A DNA stretch of 64,000 bases from Azospirillum brasilense (GTDB taxonomy: Bacteria > Pseudomonadota > Alphaproteobacteria > Azospirillales > Azospirillaceae). A model generated the notes under the pieces. It saw only the letters and a list, made by a program, of their open reading frames with translations. It had not been told where the DNA came from and searched no databases. Below, piece by piece: positions 1 through 10,119 of the stretch. The stretch lies in assembly GCF_007827815.1 (NCBI RefSeq), contig NZ_VITH01000011.1:62001-126000 (forward strand). Reading direction: 5' to 3'. The position numbers and the translations under genes are program-made. Every line of letters begins with the position of its first letter. Position 1 is the first letter of the stretch.

Positions 1-1
1 C

Positions 2-373
2 GGCTCCGGCACCATCATGCTGGTCGAGGACGAGGACGCCGTGCGCGTCTTCTCAGCCCGCGCGCTGCGCAACAAGGGCTATCAGGTGCTGGAGGCCAAG
101 AACGGCGAGGCGGCGTTGCAGCAGATCGGCACGGACGGCAGCCGCATCGACCTGCTGATCACCGACGTGGTGATGCCGCAGATGGACGGCCCGACCCTGG
201 CTCGCCATGTCCGGCGGATGCGGCCCGACATGCGGGTGATCTTCATCTCCGGCTACGCCGAGGACCGGCTGGGCGAGATCGACGGGGTCGAGGTCGCCCA
301 CTTCCTGCCCAAGCCCTTCTCGCTCAAGCAGCTCGCCTCCAAGGTGAAGGAGGTCATCCGGGACGGGAAGTGA
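2..373 (+). CDS. cckA: CckA hybrid histidine kinase, C-terminal receiver domain (5' end outside window)
   Basis: Only the last 123 codons are present and the reading frame is open to the window edge. They encode a complete CheY-like receiver: the acidic pocket VEDED near the start, the phospho-acceptor aspartate in LLITDVVMPQMDG, and the conserved lysine in LPKPFS near the end. The lead-in GSGTIMLVEDED and the ISGYAEDRLG segment are typical of CckA, the kinase that controls CtrA phosphorylation in alphaproteobacteria. A cckA neighbour of recA and alaS fits alphaproteobacterial gene order. Other hybrid kinases have similar receivers, so the name rests partly on context. Confidence 0.8.
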   Translation, partial: GSGTIMLVEDEDAVRVFSARALRNKGYQVLEAKNGEAALQQIGTDGSRIDLLITDVVMPQMDGPTLARHVRRMRPDMRVIFISGYAEDRLGEIDGVEVAHFLPKPFSLKQLASKVKEVIRDGK

Positions 374-399
374 CGCGGTTGGCGGAATAGGGCGGGGCC

Positions 400-903
400 T
401 TACCCGACCCGCCAGCCGTGATAGGCCCAGCGGTCCGTTCCCGGCACGTCGAGAGCCTCCCACCCGCGACGACCGGCGCCGATCGGGCGGTCCGACAGGA
501 CGAGCGCGCCCGGTGCCAGGAACGGCTCGATCAGGTCGCCGATCCAGCGGCGTATGCCGTCCTCCTCGTCCTCCCGCGCGCTGCCGATGTCGGCGTGGGC
601 CAGCCGCACGCCGCCGCGGAAGCGCTCCGCCACGGCGGGCAGCGTGTCCCGGAAATCGCCGAGGAACAGCCGGTCCTCGTCCGGGCGCAGGGACGCGGGA
701 ACGCGCGCCCACATGTCGAAGACCAGGATGTCGCGCGGCGGGAACAGGCTGCGCAGATGGTCGTAGGTGCGGCCCTTCCCCAGACCGATCTCCATCACCA
801 GACCGGGTGTTCCCGCGACCCAGCCGGCGGCCCAGCCGAGCGCGACGCGCTGGGTGGTGAGGCGGTCGATCATGCGGTCGAGCGTGGAGTGGGCGGTCGT
901 CAT
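400..903 (-). CDS. SAM-dependent methyltransferase-like protein
   Basis: This 167-residue protein has a class I methyltransferase core. The glycine-rich motif I is VMEIGLGKGRTYDHL, followed by an acidic strand end in DILVFDMWARV and a later LAHADIGS segment. It resembles a short family of stand-alone methyltransferases of unknown substrate found in alphaproteobacteria. The start at MTTAHSTLDRM was chosen because upstream in-frame sequence is low-complexity and overlaps the recA promoter side. It converges on cckA, with 26 bases between the stops. The substrate cannot be told from the sequence. Confidence 0.7.
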   Translation of the reverse strand: MTTAHSTLDRMIDRLTTQRVALGWAAGWVAGTPGLVMEIGLGKGRTYDHLRSLFPPRDILVFDMWARVPASLRPDEDRLFLGDFRDTLPAVAERFRGGVRLAHADIGSAREDEEDGIRRWIGDLIEPFLAPGALVLSDRPIGAGRRGWEALDVPGTDRWAYHGWRVG

Positions 904-1001
904 GCGTGGCTTTTCGAAGTGTCGTTGGAGGGACAGCTCCTGTTGAACGCCGCAGTTGGAATTCCGTTGCATGGCGACGGATCGTTCCTAACTTGCAATG
1001 A

Positions 1002-1016
1002 GAACATTCGCGGAAC
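1002..1016 (+). promoter_or_regulatory. SOS box (LexA operator) of recA
   Basis: The bases read GAAC-N7-GAAC, which is GTTC-N7-GTTC on the other strand, the LexA operator of alphaproteobacteria. It lies 112 bases before the recA start. A TTGCAA that could be a -35 element ends just upstream at 998, so the operator would sit inside the promoter. LexA repression with RecA-driven induction is the expected control. Confidence 0.8.
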
Positions 1017-1127
1017 TTAGGGCTTTGCGTGGGGGAACAAAGCTGGTACATTCCCTCTCACCGAATGACCGTTGGTGAGATCGTTGGCCCTGCGGCCGCG
1101 GATGTGATCTAACAAGGGGAGACGGGC

Positions 1128-2207
1128 ATGTCGTCCGCACAGCTTCGTTTGGTCGAGAAGGATTCCATGGATAAGCAGAAGGCCCTGGATGCCGCTCTGG
1201 CGCAGATCGAGCGCGCCTTTGGCAAGGGCTCGATCATGAAGCTCGGCGCCCGCGAGAACACGGTCGAGACGGAGGTCGTTTCCACCGGCTCTCTCGGCCT
1301 CGACATCGCGCTGGGCATCGGCGGCCTGCCGCGCGGCCGCATCATCGAGATTTACGGCCCGGAAAGCTCGGGCAAGACGACGCTGGCTCTGCACGCCATC
1401 GCCCAGGCCCAGAAGGGCGGCGGCACCTGCGCCTTCGTGGACGCGGAGCACGCCCTGGACCCGTCCTATGCCCGCAAGCTGGGCGTCAACGTGGACGAGT
1501 TGCTGATCTCCCAGCCCGACGCCGGTGAGCAGGCGCTGGAGATCGCCGACACGCTGGTGCGCTCCGGCGCCGTCGACGTGCTGGTGGTCGACTCGGTGGC
1601 CGCCCTGGTGCCGCGCGCCGAGCTGGAAGGCGAGATGGGCGACAGCCACGTCGGCCTGCACGCCCGCCTGATGAGCCAGGCGCTGCGCAAGCTGACCGGC
1701 TCCATCGCCAAGTCGAACTGCCTGGTGATCTTCATCAACCAGATCCGCCTGAAGATCGGCGTGATGTTCGGCAACCCGGAGACGACGACGGGCGGCAACG
1801 CGCTGAAGTTCTACGCCTCCGTCCGTCTGGACATCCGCCGCATCGGCGCGATCAAGGACCGCGAGACGGTGGTGGGCAACCAGACCCGCGTGAAGGTGGT
1901 GAAGAACAAGATGGCCCCGCCGTTCCGCGTGGTCGAGTTCGACATCATGTACGGCGAGGGCGTGTCGAAGGTGGGCGAGCTTCTCGACCTCGGCATCCAG
2001 GCCGGCGTGGTGGAGAAGTCGGGCGCGTGGTTCAGCTACGACGGCACCCGCATCGGCCAGGGCCGCGAGAACGCCAAGAACTATCTGCGCAACAACCCGG
2101 CCACGGCCGACGCCATCGAGGCGAAAATCCGCGGCAACGCCGGCCTCGTCGCCGACGCCATGATGGGCACCCCGGAGGCCGACGGCGAGGCCGCCACGCC
2201 GGAGTGA
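1128..2207 (+). CDS. recA: Recombinase RecA
   Basis: RecA forms filaments on single-stranded DNA, carries out strand exchange and triggers LexA self-cleavage. The 359-residue length is normal. Visible signatures are the Walker A motif GPESSGKT near residue 75, the L1/MAW region LLISQPDAGEQALE, the VVDSVAALVPRAELEGEMGD stretch and the L2 loop region INQIRLKIGVMFGNPETTTGG. The chosen ATG follows AAGGGGAGA at good spacing; a second ATG 13 codons in (MDKQKALDAAL) is the other possible start. The gene is monocistronic, with an SOS box upstream and a strong terminator downstream. Confidence 0.98.
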   Translation: MSSAQLRLVEKDSMDKQKALDAALAQIERAFGKGSIMKLGARENTVETEVVSTGSLGLDIALGIGGLPRGRIIEIYGPESSGKTTLALHAIAQAQKGGGTCAFVDAEHALDPSYARKLGVNVDELLISQPDAGEQALEIADTLVRSGAVDVLVVDSVAALVPRAELEGEMGDSHVGLHARLMSQALRKLTGSIAKSNCLVIFINQIRLKIGVMFGNPETTTGGNALKFYASVRLDIRRIGAIKDRETVVGNQTRVKVVKNKMAPPFRVVEFDIMYGEGVSKVGELLDLGIQAGVVEKSGAWFSYDGTRIGQGRENAKNYLRNNPATADAIEAKIRGNAGLVADAMMGTPEADGEAATPE

Positions 2208-2239
2208 TCCCGGGCGGCAAGCCGGTTTCTCTGTGTGAA

Positions 2240-2272
2240 AGCCCCTCTCCGGTCCGCCGGGGAGGGGCTTTT
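2240..2272 (+). terminator. Rho-independent terminator of recA
   Basis: A stem of about 13 base pairs (AGCCCCTC continuing into CCGG, one G-U pair) closes on a TCCG loop and is followed by TTTT, 33 bases after the recA stop. Confidence 0.88.
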
Positions 2273-2315
2273 CGCCGTCTTGCCGGGCGGCTGGAAAGAC
2301 CTTACATTCAGGCTG

Positions 2316-2345
2316 GGCGGACGGGTGTTCCAGCACCCGTCCGCC
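2316..2345 (-). repeat. Perfect 12-bp stem-loop following a tiny ORF
   Basis: GGCGGACGGGTG pairs perfectly with CACCCGTCCGCC around a six-base loop. On the minus strand it begins about nine bases after the stop of the 24-codon ORF, so it could end or protect that transcript. It has no T-run on either side, so it is not a textbook terminator. Confidence 0.6.
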
Positions 2346-2354
2346 GGCCCGGTC

Positions 2355-2429
2355 CTAGCGGTTCAGGATCTCAAGCAGCAGCTTGAGCGCCCGCAACAGC
2401 AGGATCAGGAGTTCGAGGATCTTTCTCAT
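2355..2429 (-). CDS. 24-residue amphipathic leucine-rich small protein (predicted)
   Basis: The frame encodes MRKILELLILLLRALK followed by LLLEILNR and a TAG stop. A perfect AAGGAGG ribosome site lies eight bases before the ATG, the best Shine-Dalgarno sequence in this region. More than half the residues are leucine or isoleucine, with charges (K3, E6, R13, K16, E20, R24) spaced so that one helix face is charged. A membrane-binding helix is likely. It sits alone between the recA terminator and the divergent alaS gene, followed at once by a stem-loop. Size and make-up recall type I toxins and other bacterial microproteins, but no family is recognised and the function is unknown. Confidence 0.55.
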   Translation of the reverse strand: MRKILELLILLLRALKLLLEILNR

Positions 2430-2657
2430 CCGTCGAGCCTCCTTACTGGCGGCGGGGCGGTGGCCAGTTCCACCGCCCGTCCGCGCTGACGATCATGCAA
2501 ATGTGTGGCGCTCCGTCCACGCGGCCTGTCGCCGCGCGGGTGCCCGTCGCGGGCACTCTGTGGACAGCCACCGCAAGTCACGTTAAAAGCACGGTTCGGC
2601 CGCGAACAAGGCCGCGCCGCCGATTGTAGCCGACCGTAGCCGGAGCCTGGACAGCTT

Positions 2658-5307
<2,650 letters not shown>

Positions 5308-5327
<20 letters not shown>

Positions 5328-5356
5328 CCAGCACCGGCGAAGGCCGCCTCCTAACC
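5308..5356 (+). repeat. 22-bp direct duplication spanning the alaS stop codon
   Basis: The same 22 bases occur at 5308-5329 and 5335-5356, a 27-base period. The first copy carries the last alaS codons and stop. The second lies just downstream and its reverse strand supplies the stop codon of the convergent membrane-protein gene. It looks like a replication-slippage duplication. Confidence 0.85.
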
Positions 5357-5749
5357 GCGCCTATCGTCCGAGCGCACCGGCTCCAACGCGGGTGCGCTCG
5401 GGGGACGCTGGCGAATAACGAGGCCGGGGCGGTCGGGAATGCCGTAGCGCCGGTATTCCCGCGCCAGCTGGCCGGTCATGGCCAGCCCGGCCATGCGCAC
5501 GTCCGCGGCCAGCGAGGCCAGCGGCGCGTCCAGCGTCTTGGGCCGATTGCGCTCCACCAGGAAATGCCCCAGCCACGCCGCGCCGTAGCCGACCAGCGGC
5601 GCCGCCACGAGCGCCCGCCAGTCACGGCGGGCCAGCCCCACCCCCAGCAGGGCGGCCGCCGACAGCGTGCCGGCGACGTGCAGCGCCCGGTTCGTCGGGT
5701 TGCGGTGCTGTTCCAGATAATCGGGCCAGAAATTGGGATCGGTCGCCAT
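5351..5749 (-). CDS. Mpo1-like (DUF962) membrane protein
   Basis: This 132-residue protein has the Mpo1/DUF962 layout. An N-terminal motif FWPDYLEQHRNPTNRALH is followed by hydrophobic hairpins (TLSAAALLGVGLA and ALVAAPLVGYGAAWLGHFLVE) and NRPKTLDAPL. The HxxN and GHFxxE residues are typical of the family, whose yeast member Mpo1 is a dioxygenase in phytosphingosine breakdown. The bacterial role is not established. The start MATDPNFW follows GGAGAG at good spacing. It is convergent with alaS and divergent from the MoxR gene. Confidence 0.75.
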   Translation of the reverse strand: MATDPNFWPDYLEQHRNPTNRALHVAGTLSAAALLGVGLARRDWRALVAAPLVGYGAAWLGHFLVERNRPKTLDAPLASLAADVRMAGLAMTGQLAREYRRYGIPDRPGLVIRQRPPSAPALEPVRSDDRRG

Positions 5750-5865
5750 TGCGCTCTCCTTCCGCGGGGGAACGCCGGGTGGCCCGCGGCGGTTCCGTCT
5801 TGCATGACGCCCGCCGTGCTGGAAGGATGCGCGGGTCAACGAACGATACCGTGGAACCGACTGGC

Positions 5866-6711
5866 ATGCGCTTCACCGGCACCGATTCCTACGTCGCCAC
5901 CGACGACCTGATGGTGGCTGTCAACGCCGCCATCACGCTTGAGCGCCCGCTGCTGGTGAAGGGGGAGCCGGGGACCGGCAAGACCGTGCTGGCCCAGGAA
6001 GTCGCCCGCGCCCTGAACAAGCCGCTGCTCGCCTGGCACATCAAGTCCACCACCAAGGCGCAGCAGGGCCTCTACGAGTACGACGCGGTCAGCCGCCTGC
6101 GCGACAGCCAGCTCGGCGAGGAGCGGGTGCACGACATCGGCAACTACATCGTGCGCGGCAAGCTGTGGGAAGCGTTCGAGGCGCCCGAGCCCCCCGTGCT
6201 GCTGATCGACGAGATCGACAAAGCCGACATCGAGTTTCCCAACGACCTGCTGCTCGAACTCGATCGCATGGAGTTCCACGTCTACGAGACGCGGCAGACG
6301 GTCAAGGCGGCGCGGCGCCCCCTCGTCATCATCACGTCGAACAACGAGAAGGAACTGCCGGACGCCTTCCTGCGCCGCTGCTTCTTCCATTACATCCGCT
6401 TCCCCGACCGCGACACCATGGAGCGGATCGTCGATGTCCACTATCCCGGCCTGAAGCAGGACCTGCTGCGCGAGGCGATGTCGCTGTTCTACAGCCTGCG
6501 CGAGGTTCCGGGGCTGAAGAAGAAGCCATCCACGTCGGAGCTTCTCGACTGGATCAAGCTGCTGATGGTCGAGGATGTGGACCCCGAGACCCTGCGCGCC
6601 AAGGACGCCCGCAGCCTGATCCCGCCGCTGTGCGGCGCGCTTCTGAAGAACGAGCAGGATGTGCATCTGCTGGAACGGCTGGCTTTTCTCGCCAAACGGG
6701 AAGGGCGCTGA
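5866..6711 (+). CDS. MoxR-family AAA+ ATPase
   Basis: MoxR ATPases act as chaperones that load metals or remodel complexes, usually with a VWA-domain partner. The 281 residues contain Walker A KGEPGTGKT, Walker B LLIDEIDKAD, sensor 1 VIITSNNEKELPDAFLRR and the MoxR lid region. The start MRFTGTDSYVATDDLM matches the usual N terminus; an ATG 13 codons upstream is less likely. Its probable partner is the CoxE-like VWA gene at 12322, which is not adjacent here but 5.6 kb away. Confidence 0.88.
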   Translation: MRFTGTDSYVATDDLMVAVNAAITLERPLLVKGEPGTGKTVLAQEVARALNKPLLAWHIKSTTKAQQGLYEYDAVSRLRDSQLGEERVHDIGNYIVRGKLWEAFEAPEPPVLLIDEIDKADIEFPNDLLLELDRMEFHVYETRQTVKAARRPLVIITSNNEKELPDAFLRRCFFHYIRFPDRDTMERIVDVHYPGLKQDLLREAMSLFYSLREVPGLKKKPSTSELLDWIKLLMVEDVDPETLRAKDARSLIPPLCGALLKNEQDVHLLERLAFLAKREGR

Positions 6712-6787
6712 GGACGGCGGACCGGGTTTTTCCGGCCCGCATCATCCCGTTCCGCCAACGTTCCGGCCTGTCGCCCTCCTCCAAATG

Positions 6788-7483
6788 TTACACCTCATTC
6801 TCCGACAGCGCGGCCTCGGCCGGGGCGGAGGCCACCAGCGTGCCTTGGGGGGGGATGGGCGATGTCACCGGCCAGCGGGCGTCCAGAAGGCGGTCTCTGG
6901 CGATCCTGGCGATGCTGACACTGTTCGACTGGTTTCCGCCGAGAACGTGAAAGGCGTCCTCGTCCATGCCGGCGCAGAAGCCCACATGACCCTCCCATCC
7001 GGCCATCGAGCCGCGCCAGAACACCAAGATCGCCCCCCAGGACGGGGCGCAGGCCTTTCCAGCCTTGAGCCAGCTGCGGGCGCCGAGCGGGTTGCTGGGG
7101 AGTGCCTCCGACGGAAGGGTGGCGCCAATGCAATGCGCGACGAACAGGCCGCACCAGGGAATGTCATCGTCCGGGTAATGAAGGTCGAGGTCGTCGGCCC
7201 ATTGCAGAATTATCTCGTTCGATCCGTGACCCGACACTTCCCTGGTGCCCATCAGCCGCTTGGCTTCGTCCATCCAGACCAGCGTGTCGGCGACACCGGG
7301 TGGGGACGCGCCCATGAAGAGCGCGCGCTCCGTATGGGCGTCGAGCGCTCCAGTGGGGATAAGTTCGTGCGCCTGTTGGAACGCGATGACCGCAGCGATG
7401 GTCTTTCGTCCCCAAACCCCGTCCAACGGTCCGGGGTCGAACCCTTTGGCCTGAAGCGCCGTCTGAACCGAGAGAATGCTCAT
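6788..7483 (-). CDS. Peptidoglycan-binding / TIGR02594-type amidase-like protein
   Basis: The 231-residue protein starts with a peptidoglycan-binding repeat (SVQTALQAKGFDPGPLDGVWGRKTIAAVIAFQ, residues 4-35 with the LDGVWGRKT signature). A CHAP/NlpC-like hydrolase region follows, with likely catalytic C111 in PWCGLFVAHC, H166 in GHVGFC and N184 in GGNQSN. It has no clear signal peptide, which recalls phage endolysins and type VI cell-wall effectors, but no phage genes are nearby. The ATG follows GGAGG at six bases. It is convergent with the MoxR gene. Confidence 0.78.
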   Translation of the reverse strand: MSILSVQTALQAKGFDPGPLDGVWGRKTIAAVIAFQQAHELIPTGALDAHTERALFMGASPPGVADTLVWMDEAKRLMGTREVSGHGSNEIILQWADDLDLHYPDDDIPWCGLFVAHCIGATLPSEALPSNPLGARSWLKAGKACAPSWGAILVFWRGSMAGWEGHVGFCAGMDEDAFHVLGGNQSNSVSIARIARDRLLDARWPVTSPIPPQGTLVASAPAEAALSENEV

Positions 7484-8037
7484 CCTCTGCCTCCACATTG
7501 CTTTTGTGCGCAAATCTCCTGGGCGTCCCGTCTCGGATGATTTTTTGCGGGATATGCAAATCATCGGTGTTGCAATCATGCTTTGGCAAACGTGAAAATT
7601 GTCGATGCGGCGCTGAAAAACCGCTTTTGGGAAAGAACCCAGCGCTTCCTGATCGCTTCCATCAGGCGGGAAGGGCGGTTGGAAGGGCTTGACCCGGTCC
7701 GTGCTTCTGGGGCAGCCTGAACCCATGCAGTCGATCCCGCACCTGAACCGAATGCGAATTACCGCCCCGGCGCTCTGACAGAGGGCGCCGGACCGCGAGC
7801 GTTCGTTTTCGCAATCTGGTGTGGAGTGTGGCGTGTCCGTGCGCCCTGGGTCTTCCGGAACCCCTAATCCGGTCCATCACGATCCCATGATCCGTTGCTT
7901 CACGCGTCCGTTGCGCCCCCTGGCGGAGCGAATGCGGGGCTCCGCGCGAATTATCGTCCCGGTCCGCTGACGCGGGCCGGGTTTCGCGCCTTCCTTTTCC
8001 GCCCCCCGTTCATTCCCTCCGCCCGAGGACTCCCGCG
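7484..8037. other. Intergenic region with one strong hairpin
   Basis: No convincing gene was found in these 554 bases between two divergent genes. They hold a 10-bp stem-loop at 7767-7791 (CCGGCGC paired with GCGCCGG, extended by three pairs around GACAG), which would lie in the leader of the downstream dehydratase-like gene. No T-run follows it, so its role is open. Confidence 0.5.
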
Positions 8038-9018
8038 ATGCCGTCCGCGCACGCCACCTGTCTGCCTGCCGTTTCCTGTCGCCGCGACACCGAAGACCGC
8101 CAAACCAAAGACCGTCTGCCGCCCTGGCTTCCCTTCTCCGCCATCGAGGACGCCGCCGAGCGTCTGCGCGGGCGAATCGTCCGCACGCCGCTGCTGCACG
8201 CCTCGGCGCTGGGGCGGGACGTCTGGCTGAAGGCCGAGACCTTCCAGGCGACCGGTGCCTTCAAGGAGCGCGGTGCCCTGAACCGCCTGCTGCGTCTGAC
8301 GGCGCTGGAGCGCGCGGCGGGCGTCGTCGCGATGTCGGCGGGAAACCACGCCGCCGGACTGGCGCTGCACGCGCAACGGCTGGGGGTGGCGGCGACCATC
8401 GTCATGCCGGTCACCGCGCCGCGCTGCAAGGTGGAGCGGACGGAGGCTCTGGGCGCCGAGGTCGTGCTGTCCGGGGCCAACGTGGGCGAGGCGAAGGCCC
8501 GCGCGCTGCAATTGGCGGCGGAGCGGCGACTGACCTTCGTGCATCCCTACGACGACCCGGACGTGATTGCGGGGCAGGGGACGGTGGGGCTGGAGGTGCT
8601 GGCCGACCGCCCGGACCTCGACACGCTGGTGGTGCCGGTGGGCGGCGGCGGTCTGCTGGCCGGGATGGCGGCGGCGGTGAAGGCGCGCAAGCCCTCCGTC
8701 GCCGTGGTCGGGGTGCGGCTGGCGCGCCGGCGGGGGCCGACCCTCGCGGACGGCATCGCCGTGGACGCGCTGGGCAAGCTCCCGCAGGCGCTGCTGGTCG
8801 GCTTCGTGGACGCCCTGGTCGAGGTGGAGGAGGGGGAAGTCGCGGCGGCGATGCGCACCCTGCACGGCGCCTTCGGCATGGTGGCGGAAGGTGCCGGGGC
8901 GGCGGCCGTGGCGGCGCTGCTGGCCGGGAAGCTGCCGAAGGAGGGGCGGACCGTCGCCGTGCTGTCCGGTCGCAACGTGGATTCCGACACTCTGGTGCGG
9001 ACGCTCGCCGCCGCTTGA
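8038..9018 (+). CDS. Threonine dehydratase-like PLP enzyme (no ACT domain)
   Basis: The 326-residue protein belongs to the fold II PLP family of threonine/serine ammonia-lyases, which turn threonine into 2-oxobutyrate or serine into pyruvate. The PLP lysine is K76 in TGAFKERGAL, the substrate loop is SAGNHAAG and the phosphate-binding glycines are PVGGGGLLAG. Near the C terminus SGRN replaces the usual SGGN. It lacks the C-terminal regulatory ACT domain, as in catabolic or hydroxyaspartate-type enzymes. The exact substrate cannot be decided. Confidence 0.82.
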   Translation: MPSAHATCLPAVSCRRDTEDRQTKDRLPPWLPFSAIEDAAERLRGRIVRTPLLHASALGRDVWLKAETFQATGAFKERGALNRLLRLTALERAAGVVAMSAGNHAAGLALHAQRLGVAATIVMPVTAPRCKVERTEALGAEVVLSGANVGEAKARALQLAAERRLTFVHPYDDPDVIAGQGTVGLEVLADRPDLDTLVVPVGGGGLLAGMAAAVKARKPSVAVVGVRLARRRGPTLADGIAVDALGKLPQALLVGFVDALVEVEEGEVAAAMRTLHGAFGMVAEGAGAAAVAALLAGKLPKEGRTVAVLSGRNVDSDTLVRTLAAA

Positions 9019-9116
9019 TCGGCATCAATGACCGTGGGCCGGCACGGGACAAGGATCGACCTGCGGGCGCACCGTCGGAAGGGCGGTGGCCACGCAGGCA
9101 AAGGCCGGCTGTTTCC

Positions 9117-9467
9117 GTGACTCGTCTGGCGTCCCTCCTCGCGTTTGTGGTTCTCGCCGTCGGGCTTCTCGGCGGTGCCGTGCCCATGCGCGCGCCGGAC
9201 CTCCCGGCACCGCACTGCGAGTCCACCGTGGTGCAGGATGCCGCGGACTGCGACATCCACCACCCGACGGACAGCCCGGCTCCGGAAAGGCCCCACGCGC
9301 ACGGCACCGCCGGGTGTCTCTGCCTGAGCGGGGCCTGTGATCTGGCCGGCCTGCCGGCGCGCATCGGGGTGCCCTTCGGTCATCGCCTCGCGACCCTGCT
9401 TCCCGGCGCGGACGCCGAGCCCACCGCCACCGCCCACGCGCCGCCGCTGCCCCCGCCGCGCGCCTGA
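9117..9467 (+). CDS. Exported Cys/His-rich small protein
   Basis: The GTG start was chosen because it places the hydrophobic segment LASLLAFVVLAVGLLGG at the N terminus as a signal peptide or anchor; an upstream ATG would add 34 residues of low-complexity sequence. The mature 90 or so residues contain five cysteines and several histidines (HCES, DCDIHH, PHAHG, GCLCLSGAC), which suggests metal binding in the periplasm. The layout resembles DUF2946-type proteins often found near copper genes. The family call is uncertain. Confidence 0.55.
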   Translation: MTRLASLLAFVVLAVGLLGGAVPMRAPDLPAPHCESTVVQDAADCDIHHPTDSPAPERPHAHGTAGCLCLSGACDLAGLPARIGVPFGHRLATLLPGADAEPTATAHAPPLPPPRA

Positions 9468-9578
9468 CTCCCGTTCTGCCGTCGCCTTTTTCCCGACCCG
9501 CGGACGCGCCACGACCCGTGCCAGGACTTGTGCTTTACAAGGCACCGGCGCGCCCGCCGAACACGCGCGAGTCACCCC

Positions 9579-10076
9579 ATGACCATGACCCACTACATGG
9601 AACTGCTGGCCGTCAACCAGCCCTGGAACCTGCTGATTTTCATGGCGGTCCCCGTCATCCTGGCCGAGACGGTGGCGATCAGCGAACTGTACCTGCTCTA
9701 CACCCGTGACTACGACGGCCCGGTGCGGCGGCTGAACCGCTGGGCCGGCATCACCGTCGGCGTCTATTTCACGGGCGTCTTCGTCCACCTGATGCAGAAC
9801 GCGGTCGTTCCGCTGACCGCGTCGGGCGGTTGGCGCGGGCCGGCGGACGTGCTGGCGGTGGGCTTCTACCTCGCCGGCATCGTCCCGCTCGGCGGCATCG
9901 CGCTGCTGGACCTCGGGCTGATCGGCCGGGGCCGCGGCGAGCATGGCCGCATGGCGATCCACGCGGCCCTGGTCGGGCTGTTCCTGATCGTCGCCCACAT
10001 CGCCATGATCTTCGGCATGCTGGACCCGACGCTGCTCACCGGTGCCGCCGCGGCCGGCGGGCACGCTATGCACTGA
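9579..10076 (+). CDS. Four-helix membrane protein (DUF6803-like)
   Basis: The 165 residues form about four transmembrane helices (LLIFMAVPVILAETVAISEL, ITVGVYFTGVFVHLMQ, VLAVGFYLAGIVPLGGIALL and a last one containing LVGLFLIVAHIAMIFGML). The N terminus MTHYMELLAVNQPWNL and helix histidines recall the DUF6803 membrane family. It follows the Cys/His-rich exported protein by 111 bases and converges on ccoG. A role in metal or redox handling is only a guess from context. Confidence 0.62.
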   Translation: MTMTHYMELLAVNQPWNLLIFMAVPVILAETVAISELYLLYTRDYDGPVRRLNRWAGITVGVYFTGVFVHLMQNAVVPLTASGGWRGPADVLAVGFYLAGIVPLGGIALLDLGLIGRGRGEHGRMAIHAALVGLFLIVAHIAMIFGMLDPTLLTGAAAAGGHAMH

Positions 10077-10089
10077 ACGGATGCGGACT

Positions 10090-10116
10090 GTCCCTCTCCC
10101 GCCCCGGGAGAGGGAC
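10090..10116. terminator. 12-bp palindrome of the CCCTCTCCC type between convergent genes
   Basis: GTCCCTCTCCCG pairs with CGGGAGAGGGAC around a three-base loop, between the convergent membrane-protein and ccoG genes. Similar palindromes occur at 28910 and 33142. It probably acts as a bidirectional terminator or REP-like element. Confidence 0.65.
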
Positions 10117-10119
10117 TCT

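Noticed and set aside
2383..2586. Plus-strand frame of 67 codons over the small ORF
   Set aside because: It lacks a ribosome site and is Arg/Ser-rich; the minus-strand small ORF is much better supported.
6788..7483. Prophage remnant suggested by the endolysin-like gene
   Set aside because: No phage structural, integrase or regulatory gene lies within several kilobases.
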